Position numbers and translations under genes: made by a program. This document shows, in pieces, positions 54,520 through 62,743 of a stretch of 64,000 bases of DNA (its first letter is position 1; each line of letters begins with the position of its first letter). The notes beneath the pieces were generated by a model. The model was not told where the DNA came from. It was given only the letters and a program-made list of their open reading frames with translations, and made no database searches. Location of the stretch: NCBI GenBank assembly GCA_910584945.1, contig CAJUDY010000004.1:1-64000 (forward strand), in the 5' to 3' direction. The stretch comes from an uncultured Lachnospiraceae bacterium. GTDB taxonomy: Bacteria; Bacillota; Clostridia; Lachnospirales; Lachnospiraceae.

Positions 54520-55713
54520 ATGAGAATGGAAGAGATTGTGCTTCTTAAACTTCTAAGGCAGGAGTTGACAGGAGCGTATAGATCATTGTCAGACAAGGAA
54601 ACAGAATCGGTGGACTGGCGGCTTCTGGCAGAGCTGGCAGGACGTCAGGGAGTGCTTCCTCTTCTTTATGATCCGCTGACAAAAGATGTTCATGTTCCGC
54701 TGGAGATTCAGAAGACAACGGCGGACGCGGCGAAAAAAACCGCTCTTCAGAATTACCGGCTTCTCTTCCTGAGCAGATATCTGCTGGACCGTCTTGTGCA
54801 TGCAGGGATTCCGGCAGTACTGCTGAAAGGTGCGTCCGCCGCCTGCAGCTACCCGACGCCGGAGCTGCGCAAATCAGGAGATGTGGATATTCTGCTGCTG
54901 GAACCGGAAAAGCTTGCACAGGCATGTGAAGTTCTGGAAACGTGCAGTTTCCAAAAGAAAGAGGGCACACAAATGCAGCATCATGTGACTTACTGCACGG
55001 AAGAGGGGATTGAGACAGAGCTTCATACCATGCTTGCGGAGCCATTTGACCATACAAGAATCAACCAGTATCTGCAAAAGCAGCTTGCCGTCTGCCGGGA
55101 ACAGATGGTTTACAGGGAATTAATGGGGGTAAGGCTTCCGGTGCTGTCGGACGGCGACCAGGCCTATGGGCTTCTGATTCATATGCTCCAGCACTATCTG
55201 CGGGCGGGATTCGGGCTGAAGCTTCTGTGCGACTGGACAGTGTTCTGGAACCGGAAGCCGCCGAAGGAAGCAGCGGAACATTACCTGAAGCTCATACAGG
55301 ACAGCGGCCTGAAGGGATTCTCGGACACAATTACAGAAGCATGCTGTCTGTATCTGGGGCTCCAAAAGGAAGCGGTCTGCTGGATGGATTCCGGAGGCAA
55401 AAAAGGGGCCGCGCGGGAGCTGATGGCGGATATTCTGGAGGGAGGCGAGTTCGGACGGTCTTCGTCGGAGCGCATGGTCAGTTTAAGATCCAGAGGGGTG
55501 AGGGCGTATGTCAGGGAGTTCCATCACCAAATGTGTCTGAGTTATCCGAAGGGAAGCAGATATAGAGTCTTATGGCTGATGCTTTGGACGGCGACGCTGA
55601 TACGGTTTCTTCACAATAACCGCCGGGTGCGGAAGACGACGGCGCTGGCGGTCATTCGCAAGGCCGGACAGCGAAGCCGCCTGACCGCGGAGATGGAATT
55701 GTGGAAATACTGA
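54520..55713 (+). CDS. Nucleotidyltransferase family protein (NTP_transf_5-like)
   Basis: The 397-residue protein has the nucleotidyltransferase core motif LLKGASAACSYPTPELRKSG followed by DVDILLL (near residues 100-126). That gives the DxD pair of the polymerase-beta superfamily. Such proteins accompany PqqD and HPr-kinase-like genes in some lasso-peptide clusters. Here it lies 6 bp behind the flippase and before the small leader-bearing gene at 55863. Its substrate is unknown. ATG 54520 is used; ATG 54526 is in frame. Confidence 0.75.
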   Translation: MRMEEIVLLKLLRQELTGAYRSLSDKETESVDWRLLAELAGRQGVLPLLYDPLTKDVHVPLEIQKTTADAAKKTALQNYRLLFLSRYLLDRLVHAGIPAVLLKGASAACSYPTPELRKSGDVDILLLEPEKLAQACEVLETCSFQKKEGTQMQHHVTYCTEEGIETELHTMLAEPFDHTRINQYLQKQLAVCREQMVYRELMGVRLPVLSDGDQAYGLLIHMLQHYLRAGFGLKLLCDWTVFWNRKPPKEAAEHYLKLIQDSGLKGFSDTITEACCLYLGLQKEAVCWMDSGGKKGAARELMADILEGGEFGRSSSERMVSLRSRGVRAYVREFHHQMCLSYPKGSRYRVLWLMLWTATLIRFLHNNRRVRKTTALAVIRKAGQRSRLTAEMELWKY

Positions 55714-55862
55714 GCGGCGGATTCGTGTGCCGACCGGATGACAAAAGGAGGTGAGGCGCAGGGAAAATTGCGGATAAACGAAAGCAGAAATGGGGAACTG
55801 TGTCGGCGCCGCAGACACCAGGTTCCCTGGATCAGGAAGCGGCGCAGAAAGGATGTGAAATT

Positions 55863-56270
55863 ATGAAAGAATATGTAAGGCCGGTTGTATTGGAAAATGA
55901 GGATCTGGCCGAAGGCGTGTATGCGGCCAGCGGCGACAGATGTTATGAAGTAACTGTTAACATTCATCAAAAGCCGGAAACAGGCCGCGGGAATTATCGT
56001 ATGCAGTTGAATGCGACACATAATGCAGAGGATCAACATCACAGCACCGCACAGAGGTTAACACTGGTTTTCAATTTGCCGGTTGAAGTTGTGTCTTGTG
56101 ACCAAAGTGAGGTATCTGGCAGCGGGACGAATACACTTAATATAAGCTATAGCTATCATAATAATCCGAGTGAGAATATAGGTCTTGGAAATTTAACAGT
56201 GGTAGCAGATGCCGGTTTGGCCGTTACAAGCGCCAAGCTGTGGTGCAATGAGACTTGTAATCAACACTAA
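55863..56270 (+). CDS. Small protein with leader-like N-terminus, candidate modified-peptide precursor
   Basis: The 135-residue protein begins with a charged, leader-like segment, KEYVRPVVLENEDLAEG, followed by VYAASGD, a possible cleavage site near residues 20-25. The rest is a beta-rich core of about 110 residues with four cysteines (C27, C79, C128, C132) ending CNETCNQH. It has no Sec signal peptide. The neighbouring exporter, PqqD-kinase, nucleotidyltransferase and peptidase suggest it is the exported or modified substrate; this is inference. The start follows AAAGGATG. The 149-bp leader region carries an unused AAGGAGG (55745-55751) and a hairpin (near 55794-55826). Confidence 0.6.
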   Translation: MKEYVRPVVLENEDLAEGVYAASGDRCYEVTVNIHQKPETGRGNYRMQLNATHNAEDQHHSTAQRLTLVFNLPVEVVSCDQSEVSGSGTNTLNISYSYHNNPSENIGLGNLTVVADAGLAVTSAKLWCNETCNQH

Positions 56271-58043
56271 ATGTTTATAAAAAACAAGCAACAGCTTCTG
56301 CTTTTCATCGGCCGCATCCAGGCCGGCCGTCTGCAGGAAATGTGGCGGCAGACCTGCTGGATCTATCAGTATGTCCGCCGGTACTGGATGGCCATGATCT
56401 TTTATACGCTGCTTGGTATGGCAAGCACGGTGATTTCTCTGGGGACCAGTCTGGTCTCCAGAGATCTGGTGGACATCATCACCGGACGTCAGGCCGGCGA
56501 GATTGTCCGGACCTTCTGTATGATGATCGGACTGAACGTCGGGACCGTCTTTTTTTCCAAAATATCCGATTATATCTCCGGATACCTGAGCATGAAGGTG
56601 GACGCGGAGATCAAATCCGATATTTTCGAGAAGATTCTGGTAACGGACTGGGAGTCTCTGACCAACTACCATACCGGCGATCTGCTGACCCGATGGAGCT
56701 CCGACGCCTCCAACATCTCCAATGGAGTTCTGAACTTTATTCCCAACATGGTGATCTATCTTTTCCGGTTTGCCAGCGCGTTTGCCATGGTGGTCTGCCA
56801 TGACGCGTCTTTTGCGGTATTTGCGTTTCTGGGCATGCCGGTCAGCCTGCTTCTCTCCCGGACGCTGATGAACCGGATGGTGGACAACAATAAGAAAAGC
56901 GCCGCTATGGGGGCTGCCATGTCCGGCTTCAACCAGGAGGCGTTTTCCAATATCCAGACCATCAAGGCGTTCGATCTTTTACAGGTTTACCAGGAGAAGC
57001 TAAGACGTCTTCAGAAGGAATACATTTCCATGCGGCTGAGCTTTCAGAGGATGTCCATGGGAACCGGGATTCTTCTGTCTGTGACCGGGATGCTGGTGTC
57101 CTATTCGGCCTATGGATGGGGGATCTACCGGGTGTGGAGCGGTGCGATCAGCTACGGTTCCATGACCATGTTCCTGGGACTTTCCGGGACATTGACCGGG
57201 ACGCTCCACAATCTGACGGCCCTGGTGCCGTCGGCGATCAGCCTGACGACTTCGGCGGGAAGACTGATGGATATCATCGAGATGCCCCGGGAGGATTACC
57301 GCCAGAATGAGCAGGTGGAGGCTTTCCGGAACAGATACTGGGAGAAGGGAATCGGTCTTCGGGTTCGGGAGATCGCGTATACTTACCAGAATGGAACGGA
57401 AGTATTTTGCGGCGCGTCGCTGGAGGCGTATCCTCATGAGGTTGTGGCGATCGTGGGGCCTTCCGGGGAAGGCAAGACAACGATGCTGCGGATTCTTCTG
57501 TCGCTGATGCAGCCGAAAGAGGGAGAGGCCGTGCTCTGCGGCGGCCGGGGAGAAGAAGAGATTCCGCTGACTCCTTCCGGGAGAAAACTTTTTTCCTATG
57601 TTCCCCAGGGCAATACGATGTTCTCGGGAACGATTGCGGAAAATATGAGGAACGTCAAACCGGATGCGTCGGAGACGGAGATCATAGAAGCGCTGAAGCT
57701 GGCGTGCGCCTGGGAATTCGTGGAGAAGCTTCCAGAGGGAATCAACAGCGCCGTCAAAGAACGGGGCGGAGGATTTTCGGAAGGCCAGGCCCAGCGTCTT
57801 TCCATTGCCCGGGCGCTTCTTCGCAGATCGCCGCTGCTTCTGCTGGATGAAGCGACCTCCGCGCTGGATGTGGCCACGGAACGGCGTGTGCTTTTGAATA
57901 TTATGAAGGATGAATCCCCGCGCACCTGTATCGTGACGACCCACCGGCCTACGGTTCTGGATCTTTGCACCAGGGTTTATGAGATCCAGGACCGAACGTG
58001 CGTCGTTTTGGGAAGAGAAGAGATCCGGGAGCGGCTTTGGTGA
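56271..58043 (+). CDS. ABC exporter with fused membrane and ATPase domains
   Basis: The 590-residue half-transporter has six membrane helices (about 30-320), then an ATPase with Walker A GPSGEGKTT, signature FSEGQAQR, Walker B LLLLDEATSALD and H-loop TTHRP. The signature reads FSEGQ instead of LSGGQ, a common variant in peptide exporters. It has no N-terminal C39 peptidase domain, so any leader must be removed by another enzyme, perhaps the peptidase at 59364. It starts at the base after the previous stop. Its 3' end overlaps the opposite-strand gene by 67 bp. Confidence 0.85.
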   Translation: MFIKNKQQLLLFIGRIQAGRLQEMWRQTCWIYQYVRRYWMAMIFYTLLGMASTVISLGTSLVSRDLVDIITGRQAGEIVRTFCMMIGLNVGTVFFSKISDYISGYLSMKVDAEIKSDIFEKILVTDWESLTNYHTGDLLTRWSSDASNISNGVLNFIPNMVIYLFRFASAFAMVVCHDASFAVFAFLGMPVSLLLSRTLMNRMVDNNKKSAAMGAAMSGFNQEAFSNIQTIKAFDLLQVYQEKLRRLQKEYISMRLSFQRMSMGTGILLSVTGMLVSYSAYGWGIYRVWSGAISYGSMTMFLGLSGTLTGTLHNLTALVPSAISLTTSAGRLMDIIEMPREDYRQNEQVEAFRNRYWEKGIGLRVREIAYTYQNGTEVFCGASLEAYPHEVVAIVGPSGEGKTTMLRILLSLMQPKEGEAVLCGGRGEEEIPLTPSGRKLFSYVPQGNTMFSGTIAENMRNVKPDASETEIIEALKLACAWEFVEKLPEGINSAVKERGGGFSEGQAQRLSIARALLRRSPLLLLDEATSALDVATERRVLLNIMKDESPRTCIVTTHRPTVLDLCTRVYEIQDRTCVVLGREEIRERLW

Positions 58044-59233
58044 GTCTCGCCGCGGTCCATATATTGATCGGCGGCATGTCTGGAGCAGACGGCGGCGCCC
58101 GGTTCTTTGGTGCAGTGCAGGCGGCAAAGAAGGATATGGGGCTCCAGCTGCTCCATAAAGTCAAGATTCCGCAAAAGCTGCGCTTTTGTCCATACCGGAG
58201 AGATCAGGCGGTGCGCGGCGAGCAGGATACGCTGATCCCGGGGCAGGGATTCGACGCGGTCTTCCGGGGCCCGTTTCAGAAGAAAGATTCCTCCAAGCGT
58301 ACAGGTCGCAGTCGTGGAGATACCGGAGGTTCCGCACCAGGGAAGACCGTATACAAGAGGAAGACCGTCCTCAACGGCTAAAAGATTCAGATCTCCGTTG
58401 AGCAGGGGCGTGCCGAACAGGCGGTTCCACAGGTCGGCGTGGGTGGATTTGCCGGTACCGGAAGGGGCGGAGAAAAGCCACGCCCTGTCCCGATAAAGCA
58501 AAGAAGCGGAATGGAGGGCCATGCGGCCGTGCTTTTGCGCCAGATACAGATACATCAGGCGCAGCGCGTGAAAAAGCGCGTCCTGCAATGCTTCTGTATA
58601 GGGAGGCAGGCAGTAGCACTCGACCCTTGTTCCGTCTTTTGCAAGGCGTACTTCCAGAAGCCCGGGACTGTTCGGAAAGAACAAAAGATAGCAGGCGGGG
58701 CATTCGACCACCATCAGTTCTTCATTGCGCACCAGAAGCGTTCCGTTGCGGTGGAGAAGAGGCGCGCCGCTGATCACCTGAATGACCTGATGGGGCGTTT
58801 GAGGTGCGGGCAGCAGGAAGGGGGCGAAAGCGTCCGAAAAGGCTTCCGCCGGACCGCAAAGCTGCAGAGTCAGTCCGCCGATCTCCATATAAAGGCTGTC
58901 AGAAGCCGCAGAAGGGGCAGCGCGGTCCGGAATTTTTTCCGGCGCGGAAAGACGGAGCAGCCCGTGGCGGTACAGTGCGGACAGAAAAGAGATCAGGTCT
59001 TCTTTCAGCAAAGGAAGCTCGTGACCGGAAGCTTCATAATGTCCGGCAAAAAGATCCAGCAGTTCGTCAAAGGTATGCGCTTTTGCCAGCAGCCGCCACA
59101 GCAAAACGCCGGAGGCGTTGAGCTTCAGCCCCCTTTGATGGTCGGCGACCGGCTGGCCGAAGGGCAGCAGATAAGGGACTCCTGCAATCTCGCAGAGGGT
59201 GTAGTGGCTGCATCTTTGAAACATCGAATTCAT
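57977..59233 (-). CDS. PqqD domain fused to HPr-kinase-like domain
   Basis: The 418-residue protein has a PqqD-like winged helix at about 8-95 (LKLNASGVLLWRLLAKAHTF, then a helical pair). The second half is kinase-like (about 225-400) with Walker A SAPSGTGKST (255-264, K262) and NGDLNLL (D281). That pairing is typical of HPr kinase relatives, some of which phosphorylate lasso peptides. Fusion would place a leader-binding domain on the kinase. ATG on the minus strand at 59233 follows AAAGGAAGG. It is the only gene on this strand and has its own promoter. Confidence 0.8.
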   Translation of the reverse strand: MNSMFQRCSHYTLCEIAGVPYLLPFGQPVADHQRGLKLNASGVLLWRLLAKAHTFDELLDLFAGHYEASGHELPLLKEDLISFLSALYRHGLLRLSAPEKIPDRAAPSAASDSLYMEIGGLTLQLCGPAEAFSDAFAPFLLPAPQTPHQVIQVISGAPLLHRNGTLLVRNEELMVVECPACYLLFFPNSPGLLEVRLAKDGTRVECYCLPPYTEALQDALFHALRLMYLYLAQKHGRMALHSASLLYRDRAWLFSAPSGTGKSTHADLWNRLFGTPLLNGDLNLLAVEDGLPLVYGLPWCGTSGISTTATCTLGGIFLLKRAPEDRVESLPRDQRILLAAHRLISPVWTKAQLLRNLDFMEQLEPHILLCRLHCTKEPGAAVCSRHAADQYMDRGETHQSRSRISSLPKTTHVRSWIS

Positions 59234-59300
59234 GAGGAACCTTCCTTTCTGTATTTGCATCGGATTTTCGACCTTTTGACCCTGGTGATACCATAGAATC

Positions 59301-59329
59301 ATTATAGCACAGCGTCTGTCAGAAAGCAA
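59301..59329 (-). promoter_or_regulatory. Promoter of the PqqD-kinase gene
   Basis: On the minus strand TTGCTT (59329-59324) and TATAAT (59306-59301) are 17 bp apart, with TGC before the -10 (extended -10). Transcription runs left, away from the peptidase gene. Confidence 0.65.
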
Positions 59330-59363
59330 AGCGGCGGCAGACGCGTAACAGAAAGAGAGAGCA

Positions 59364-59804
59364 ATGGAAAAGAAACAGAATATCGAAGCGCTGCTGGCAG
59401 AGGAGTATGCGGTCCGGATCAAACCGCAGGGCTTTAGCATGTACCCCCTCTTTGTGCCGGGACGGGACGAGGCGGTCATCGAACCGGCGGACGGAAGAAA
59501 ACTCCGGCGGGGAGACGTGGCGCTTTACCGGAGAACCGCCGGTATTCTGGTTCTGCATCGAATCTGGAAATGCAGGCCGGAAGGTTTCTACATGGTCGGG
59601 GATAACCAGAAAGAGACCGAAGGGCCGATTGGCCGTGCGCAGATCAAAGGGATCTTAACCGGGGTGGTAAGAGACGGGCATTTCTTTTCCGCCAGTCATC
59701 CGCTGTACCGGTTTCTTTCACTTTTCTGGCTTTGGCTTCGTCCGCTCCGCCCTCTGTTATCCCGTATGGTTTCACGCCTGAAGCGGTATAAAAAAATGTT
59801 TTGA
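59364..59804 (+). CDS. S24/S26 signal-peptidase-like protein
   Basis: The 146-residue protein has the serine box PQGFSMYPLF (S25), GDVALYRR, LHRI (H65 where bacterial enzymes have K) and FYMVGDNQKETEGPIG. A Ser/His pair is the SipW/ER-type form of signal peptidase I. The membrane helix is at the C-terminus (about 112-135) instead of the N-terminus. It could process the leader of the small protein at 55863. It lies back to back with the PqqD-kinase gene. The stop overlaps the palindrome at 59796. Confidence 0.7.
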   Translation: MEKKQNIEALLAEEYAVRIKPQGFSMYPLFVPGRDEAVIEPADGRKLRRGDVALYRRTAGILVLHRIWKCRPEGFYMVGDNQKETEGPIGRAQIKGILTGVVRDGHFFSASHPLYRFLSLFWLWLRPLRPLLSRMVSRLKRYKKMF

Positions 59805-59858
59805 ATATCAAAACATATTGACATACTGCCTTTTTTGATATATACTTTGATAATCAAA
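59796..59858 (+). promoter_or_regulatory. Promoter with two FabT-like palindromes
   Basis: The promoter is TTGACA (59818-59823), a 17-bp spacer and TATACT (59841-59846). ATGTTTTGA-ATA-TCAAAACAT (59796-59816) lies upstream, and TTTGATAATCAAA (59846-59858) covers the -10 and start region. FabT of Firmicutes binds TTTGATNATCAAA-type sites and represses fatty-acid genes, so this is a plausible operator for a fatty-acid-responsive repressor. Confidence 0.65.
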
Positions 59859-59878
59859 ATAAATGAGGTGTATCAGCC

Positions 59879-61492
59879 ATGTGGAAAGACAGTATCAGTG
59901 CACTGGACCGGAAGAGAAGCCGGATACTCCAGGCAGGCGGACGCGACAAGATTGAAAAGCAGCACAAAAGCGGCAAGCTGACGGCACGCGAACGGATTGA
60001 CATGCTGTTTGATCCGGGCACTTTTGTGGAAGTGGATAATTTTATTGAATCCCGGATTGATGATTTTGGTTTGGACAAGAAGAGAGTGCCGGGAGACGGC
60101 GTGGTGACCGGCTATGGAGAGATTAATGGGCGGACCGTGTTTGTATCCTCGGAAGACTTCACGGTTATCGGCGGTTCCCTGGGAGAGTATCACTCCATGA
60201 AGATCGCGCGGATTCAGGATATGGCTTACGATATGAAAGCGCCGATCATCATGATCAACGATAGCGGCGGGGCCAGAATCGAGGAGGGAATCGACTCCTT
60301 AAGCGGCTATGCCAACATTTTTCTGCGCAACACAAAAGCGTCGGGGGTGATTCCTCAGATTGCGGTGATCGTAGGTCCCTGCTCCGGCGGCGCCTGCTAT
60401 TCCCCGGCCATCTGCGATTATATCTTCATGGTGGAAGGCATCGGCAAGATGTTTATCACCGGCCCCCAGGTCGTCAAGACCGTGGTGAACGAGGAGTGCA
60501 CGGTGGAAGAGCTGGGAGGCGCTTCAGTTCATGCTTCCAAAAGCGGCGTGACCCACTTTACGTATAAGGAAGAGCGGGAATGTTTTGAGGGCGTGAGGAA
60601 GCTTTTGTCCTATCTTCCCAGCAGTTATCTGGAAAAGACGCCGATCGTTCCCCAGAAAGAAGAATCCACCGGAAGAAAGTCGCTGCTATATTCTCTGAAC
60701 AGTCTGGTGAACCGGCGGAACAGACAGGATGAGGCGGACCGGTGTATGGAATTGACGGAGATCGTACCGGACAATTCCAGAAAGGCCTACAATGTGCTGG
60801 AAGTGATCAGCCGAATCTGCGACAGGGACAGTTTCTTTGAGGTTCAAAAGGACTTTGCGAAAAACGTCGTGGTCGGGTACGGAAGGATCGAGGGCAGGAG
60901 CGTCGGAATTGTGGCCAACCAGCCCATGGCCCTGGCCGGAAGTCTGGATTATGACGCTTCCGACAAGGCGGCCCGCTTTATCCGCACCTGCGACTGCTTC
61001 AATGTCCCCTTAATCGTTCTGGTAGATGTGCCTGCTTTTATGCCGGGCACCGCACAGGAGCATAAGGGGATCATCCGCCACGGAGCCAAGATGCTGTACG
61101 CGTTCTCGGAGGCCACGGTGCCGAAGATCTCGGTCATCATGCGGAAGGCCTACGGCGGAGCCTATATCGCCATGAACAGCAAGAATATGGGCGCCGACAT
61201 CGTCTATGCGTGGCCGGGAGCGGAGATCGCCGTGATGGGAGCCGACGGCGCGGTGAACATCGCCTTTAAGCGCGCCATCAGCGAATCTGAAAACAAAGAA
61301 GAAACCAGAGAACACCTGATCAAGGAATATAAAGAAAAGTTCATGAATCCTTATGTGGCGGCGTCCAGAGGCTTCGTCACGGAGGTGATACGGCCGGACG
61401 AGACAAGAAAGCGCTTAACGGCAGCCTTAAAGATGCTTCAGAACAAACAGGTGGCGCCGGTTCCCAAAAAGCACGGAAATATTCCGCTTTAA
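59879..61492 (+). CDS. Acyl-CoA carboxylase beta subunit (carboxyltransferase)
   Basis: The 537-residue protein has the carboxyltransferase double crotonase fold: GKLTARERIDMLFDPGTFVE near 32-51, NDSGGARIEEGIDSL, VGPCSGGACYSPAICD, and in the second half VDVPAFMPGTAQEHKGIIRH and IMRKAYGGAYIAMNSK. It transfers the carboxyl group from biotin to acetyl- or propionyl-CoA, or runs as a decarboxylase subunit. No biotin carrier or biotin carboxylase gene is beside it. The promoter carries FabT-like operators. Confidence 0.9.
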   Translation: MWKDSISALDRKRSRILQAGGRDKIEKQHKSGKLTARERIDMLFDPGTFVEVDNFIESRIDDFGLDKKRVPGDGVVTGYGEINGRTVFVSSEDFTVIGGSLGEYHSMKIARIQDMAYDMKAPIIMINDSGGARIEEGIDSLSGYANIFLRNTKASGVIPQIAVIVGPCSGGACYSPAICDYIFMVEGIGKMFITGPQVVKTVVNEECTVEELGGASVHASKSGVTHFTYKEERECFEGVRKLLSYLPSSYLEKTPIVPQKEESTGRKSLLYSLNSLVNRRNRQDEADRCMELTEIVPDNSRKAYNVLEVISRICDRDSFFEVQKDFAKNVVVGYGRIEGRSVGIVANQPMALAGSLDYDASDKAARFIRTCDCFNVPLIVLVDVPAFMPGTAQEHKGIIRHGAKMLYAFSEATVPKISVIMRKAYGGAYIAMNSKNMGADIVYAWPGAEIAVMGADGAVNIAFKRAISESENKEETREHLIKEYKEKFMNPYVAASRGFVTEVIRPDETRKRLTAALKMLQNKQVAPVPKKHGNIPL

Positions 61493-61582
61493 AGAACTTT
61501 TCCTATACATTTTCCGCCTTTTGGTTTATACTGAAACCAGCATCGGAAAGATGCAGAACTTTGAATTAGGAGGCGGTAGGTT

Positions 61583-61864
61583 ATGAGTACGGCAGAACTT
61601 TTGGACGAGCTTCAGAACAAAGCGCGCAAGGATCAGAAGATCAAAGAGGCACTGTTAAAAACCCGTGAGGAGAAGAACCCGATGGATGCTTTCTGCCGCA
61701 AATGCCAGGAGTATGGATATCCCATCTATGTGATGGACCTGATCCAGGCGGGAGAAGAATTCTATGGAAACATGCGTCGAAGCACCAACGGGGGCGGGGA
61801 GAATTCGCCAAAGCTGTCTGGAGAAGACGACTTTTACGAGCTCTTTATGGCGAGCCTGACGTAG
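61583..61864 (+). CDS. Small Nif11-like conserved protein
   Basis: The 93-residue protein begins STAELLDELQNKARKDQKIK and continues with PMDAFCRKCQEYGYPIYVMD, then LIQAGEEFYGNM. This spacing resembles Nif11-type leader domains, but the match is weak and the C-terminal part is acidic. The function is unknown. GGAGG precedes the ATG. It is 5 bp or more before the DUF2284 gene, so the two are probably co-transcribed. Confidence 0.55.
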   Translation: MSTAELLDELQNKARKDQKIKEALLKTREEKNPMDAFCRKCQEYGYPIYVMDLIQAGEEFYGNMRRSTNGGGENSPKLSGEDDFYELFMASLT

Positions 61865-61875
61865 GGGAAATGCGT

Positions 61876-62409
61876 ATGGATCGAGAAAGATTAGAATCGC
61901 AGATTGCCCAATACCCGGTCTGTGAATACGCGTTTGTCCGTCCGGAGGATATCCCTTTTCTGGAGGAAGTACGCTATATCTGCCGGACGGAATGTCCCCA
62001 GTACGGGACTTCGTGGTCCTGTCCTCCGGCAGTGGGGACCGTGGAGGAGTGTAAGCGCCGCTGTCTGGCCTGCGAGGGCGGTTTTCTCTTTACCACCGTG
62101 GCGGAGGTGACGGATCTTCTGGACTTTACGGAGACCCTTGCCACCCGGATGGAGCATGAGGAGATCACAAGACAGATCCGGGATCTTTTCTTGGAGCAGA
62201 AAAAAGAAGTGCTGGTGCTTTCCACGGAGTCCTGCGCCGTCTGTGATACGTGCGCCTATCCGGACGCGCCCTGCCGTCATCCGGACCGGATGTTTCCCTG
62301 CATCGAGAGCTACGGCATTCTGGTGACAAAGCTGGCGGAGCAGTATGGGATCAGTTTTATGAATGAAGGCAATGTGGTGACCTGGTTCAGCTTAATATTA
62401 TATCGGTAG
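61876..62409 (+). CDS. DUF2284 cysteine-rich metal-binding protein
   Basis: The 177-residue protein has the DUF2284 cysteine pattern: ICRTECPQYGTSWSCPPAVG, CKRRCLACEG, then CAVCDTCAYPDAPCRHPDRM. The cysteines suggest an iron-sulfur or zinc site. These proteins are common in anaerobes and of unknown function. ATG 61876 (AGGGG, 8 bp) is preferred over ATG 61870. Confidence 0.8.
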   Translation: MDRERLESQIAQYPVCEYAFVRPEDIPFLEEVRYICRTECPQYGTSWSCPPAVGTVEECKRRCLACEGGFLFTTVAEVTDLLDFTETLATRMEHEEITRQIRDLFLEQKKEVLVLSTESCAVCDTCAYPDAPCRHPDRMFPCIESYGILVTKLAEQYGISFMNEGNVVTWFSLILYR

Positions 62410-62415
62410 TGCATG

Positions 62416-62448
62416 GTAAGGCCTGTGGAATAAAACCAGAGGCCTTAC
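62416..62448 (+). terminator. Terminator-like hairpin after the DUF2284 gene
   Basis: GTAAGGCCTGTGG (62416-62428) pairs with CCAGAGGCCTTAC (62436-62448) with one mismatch, followed by an AT-rich stretch. Confidence 0.6.
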
Positions 62449-62482
62449 ATATATTTATAGTAAATACACAGGCTGGTATATC

Positions 62483-62743
62483 ATGAAACTGAGAGAACAG
62501 ATGGCGGAAAAGCTGAAGCTTCCCAAAGATCTGGTCATGGGCGCGGCCGTCCTGACCGTGACCGGAAGAAGCGAGGCATATGTGGAGAATTATCGGGGAA
62601 TTATCGAGTACACCGAGAAAAGAATCCGTCTGCAGACCAAGACCTGCCAGATGACGCTGTGCGGAGAAGGGCTGCATATCGATTATTATACGGAAGACGA
62701 AATGAAAATATCGGGCGAGATTGGAGAAATCCGTTATTGTTGA
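62483..62743 (+). CDS. yqfC: Sporulation protein YqfC
   Basis: The 86-residue protein matches the YabP/YqfC family: KLPKDLVMGAAVLTVTGRSE, VENYRGIIEYTEKRIRLQT, and LHIDYYTEDEMKISGEI. It is expressed in sporulating cells of Bacillus and Clostridia and points to a spore-former. It is followed at once by yqfD with overlapping ends. Confidence 0.9.
   Translation: MKLREQMAEKLKLPKDLVMGAAVLTVTGRSEAYVENYRGIIEYTEKRIRLQTKTCQMTLCGEGLHIDYYTEDEMKISGEIGEIRYC

Noticed and set aside
55768..55866. 32-codon arginine-rich frame before the small leader-bearing protein
   Set aside because: It starts at a TTG with poor spacing to the Shine-Dalgarno sequence and overlaps a hairpin; the ATGA coupling alone is not enough.
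57000..58127. 375-codon minus-strand frame
   Set aside because: Opposite the ABC exporter; R/H/P-rich chance frame. The real minus-strand gene in this area is 57977-59233 in another frame.
58439..59296. 285-codon plus-strand frame
   Set aside because: Antisense to the PqqD-kinase gene, which has both domain signatures.
54520..59804. Complete lasso-peptide cluster
   Set aside because: No asparagine-synthetase-like cyclase and no transglutaminase-like protease are present, and the candidate substrate is 135 residues long.
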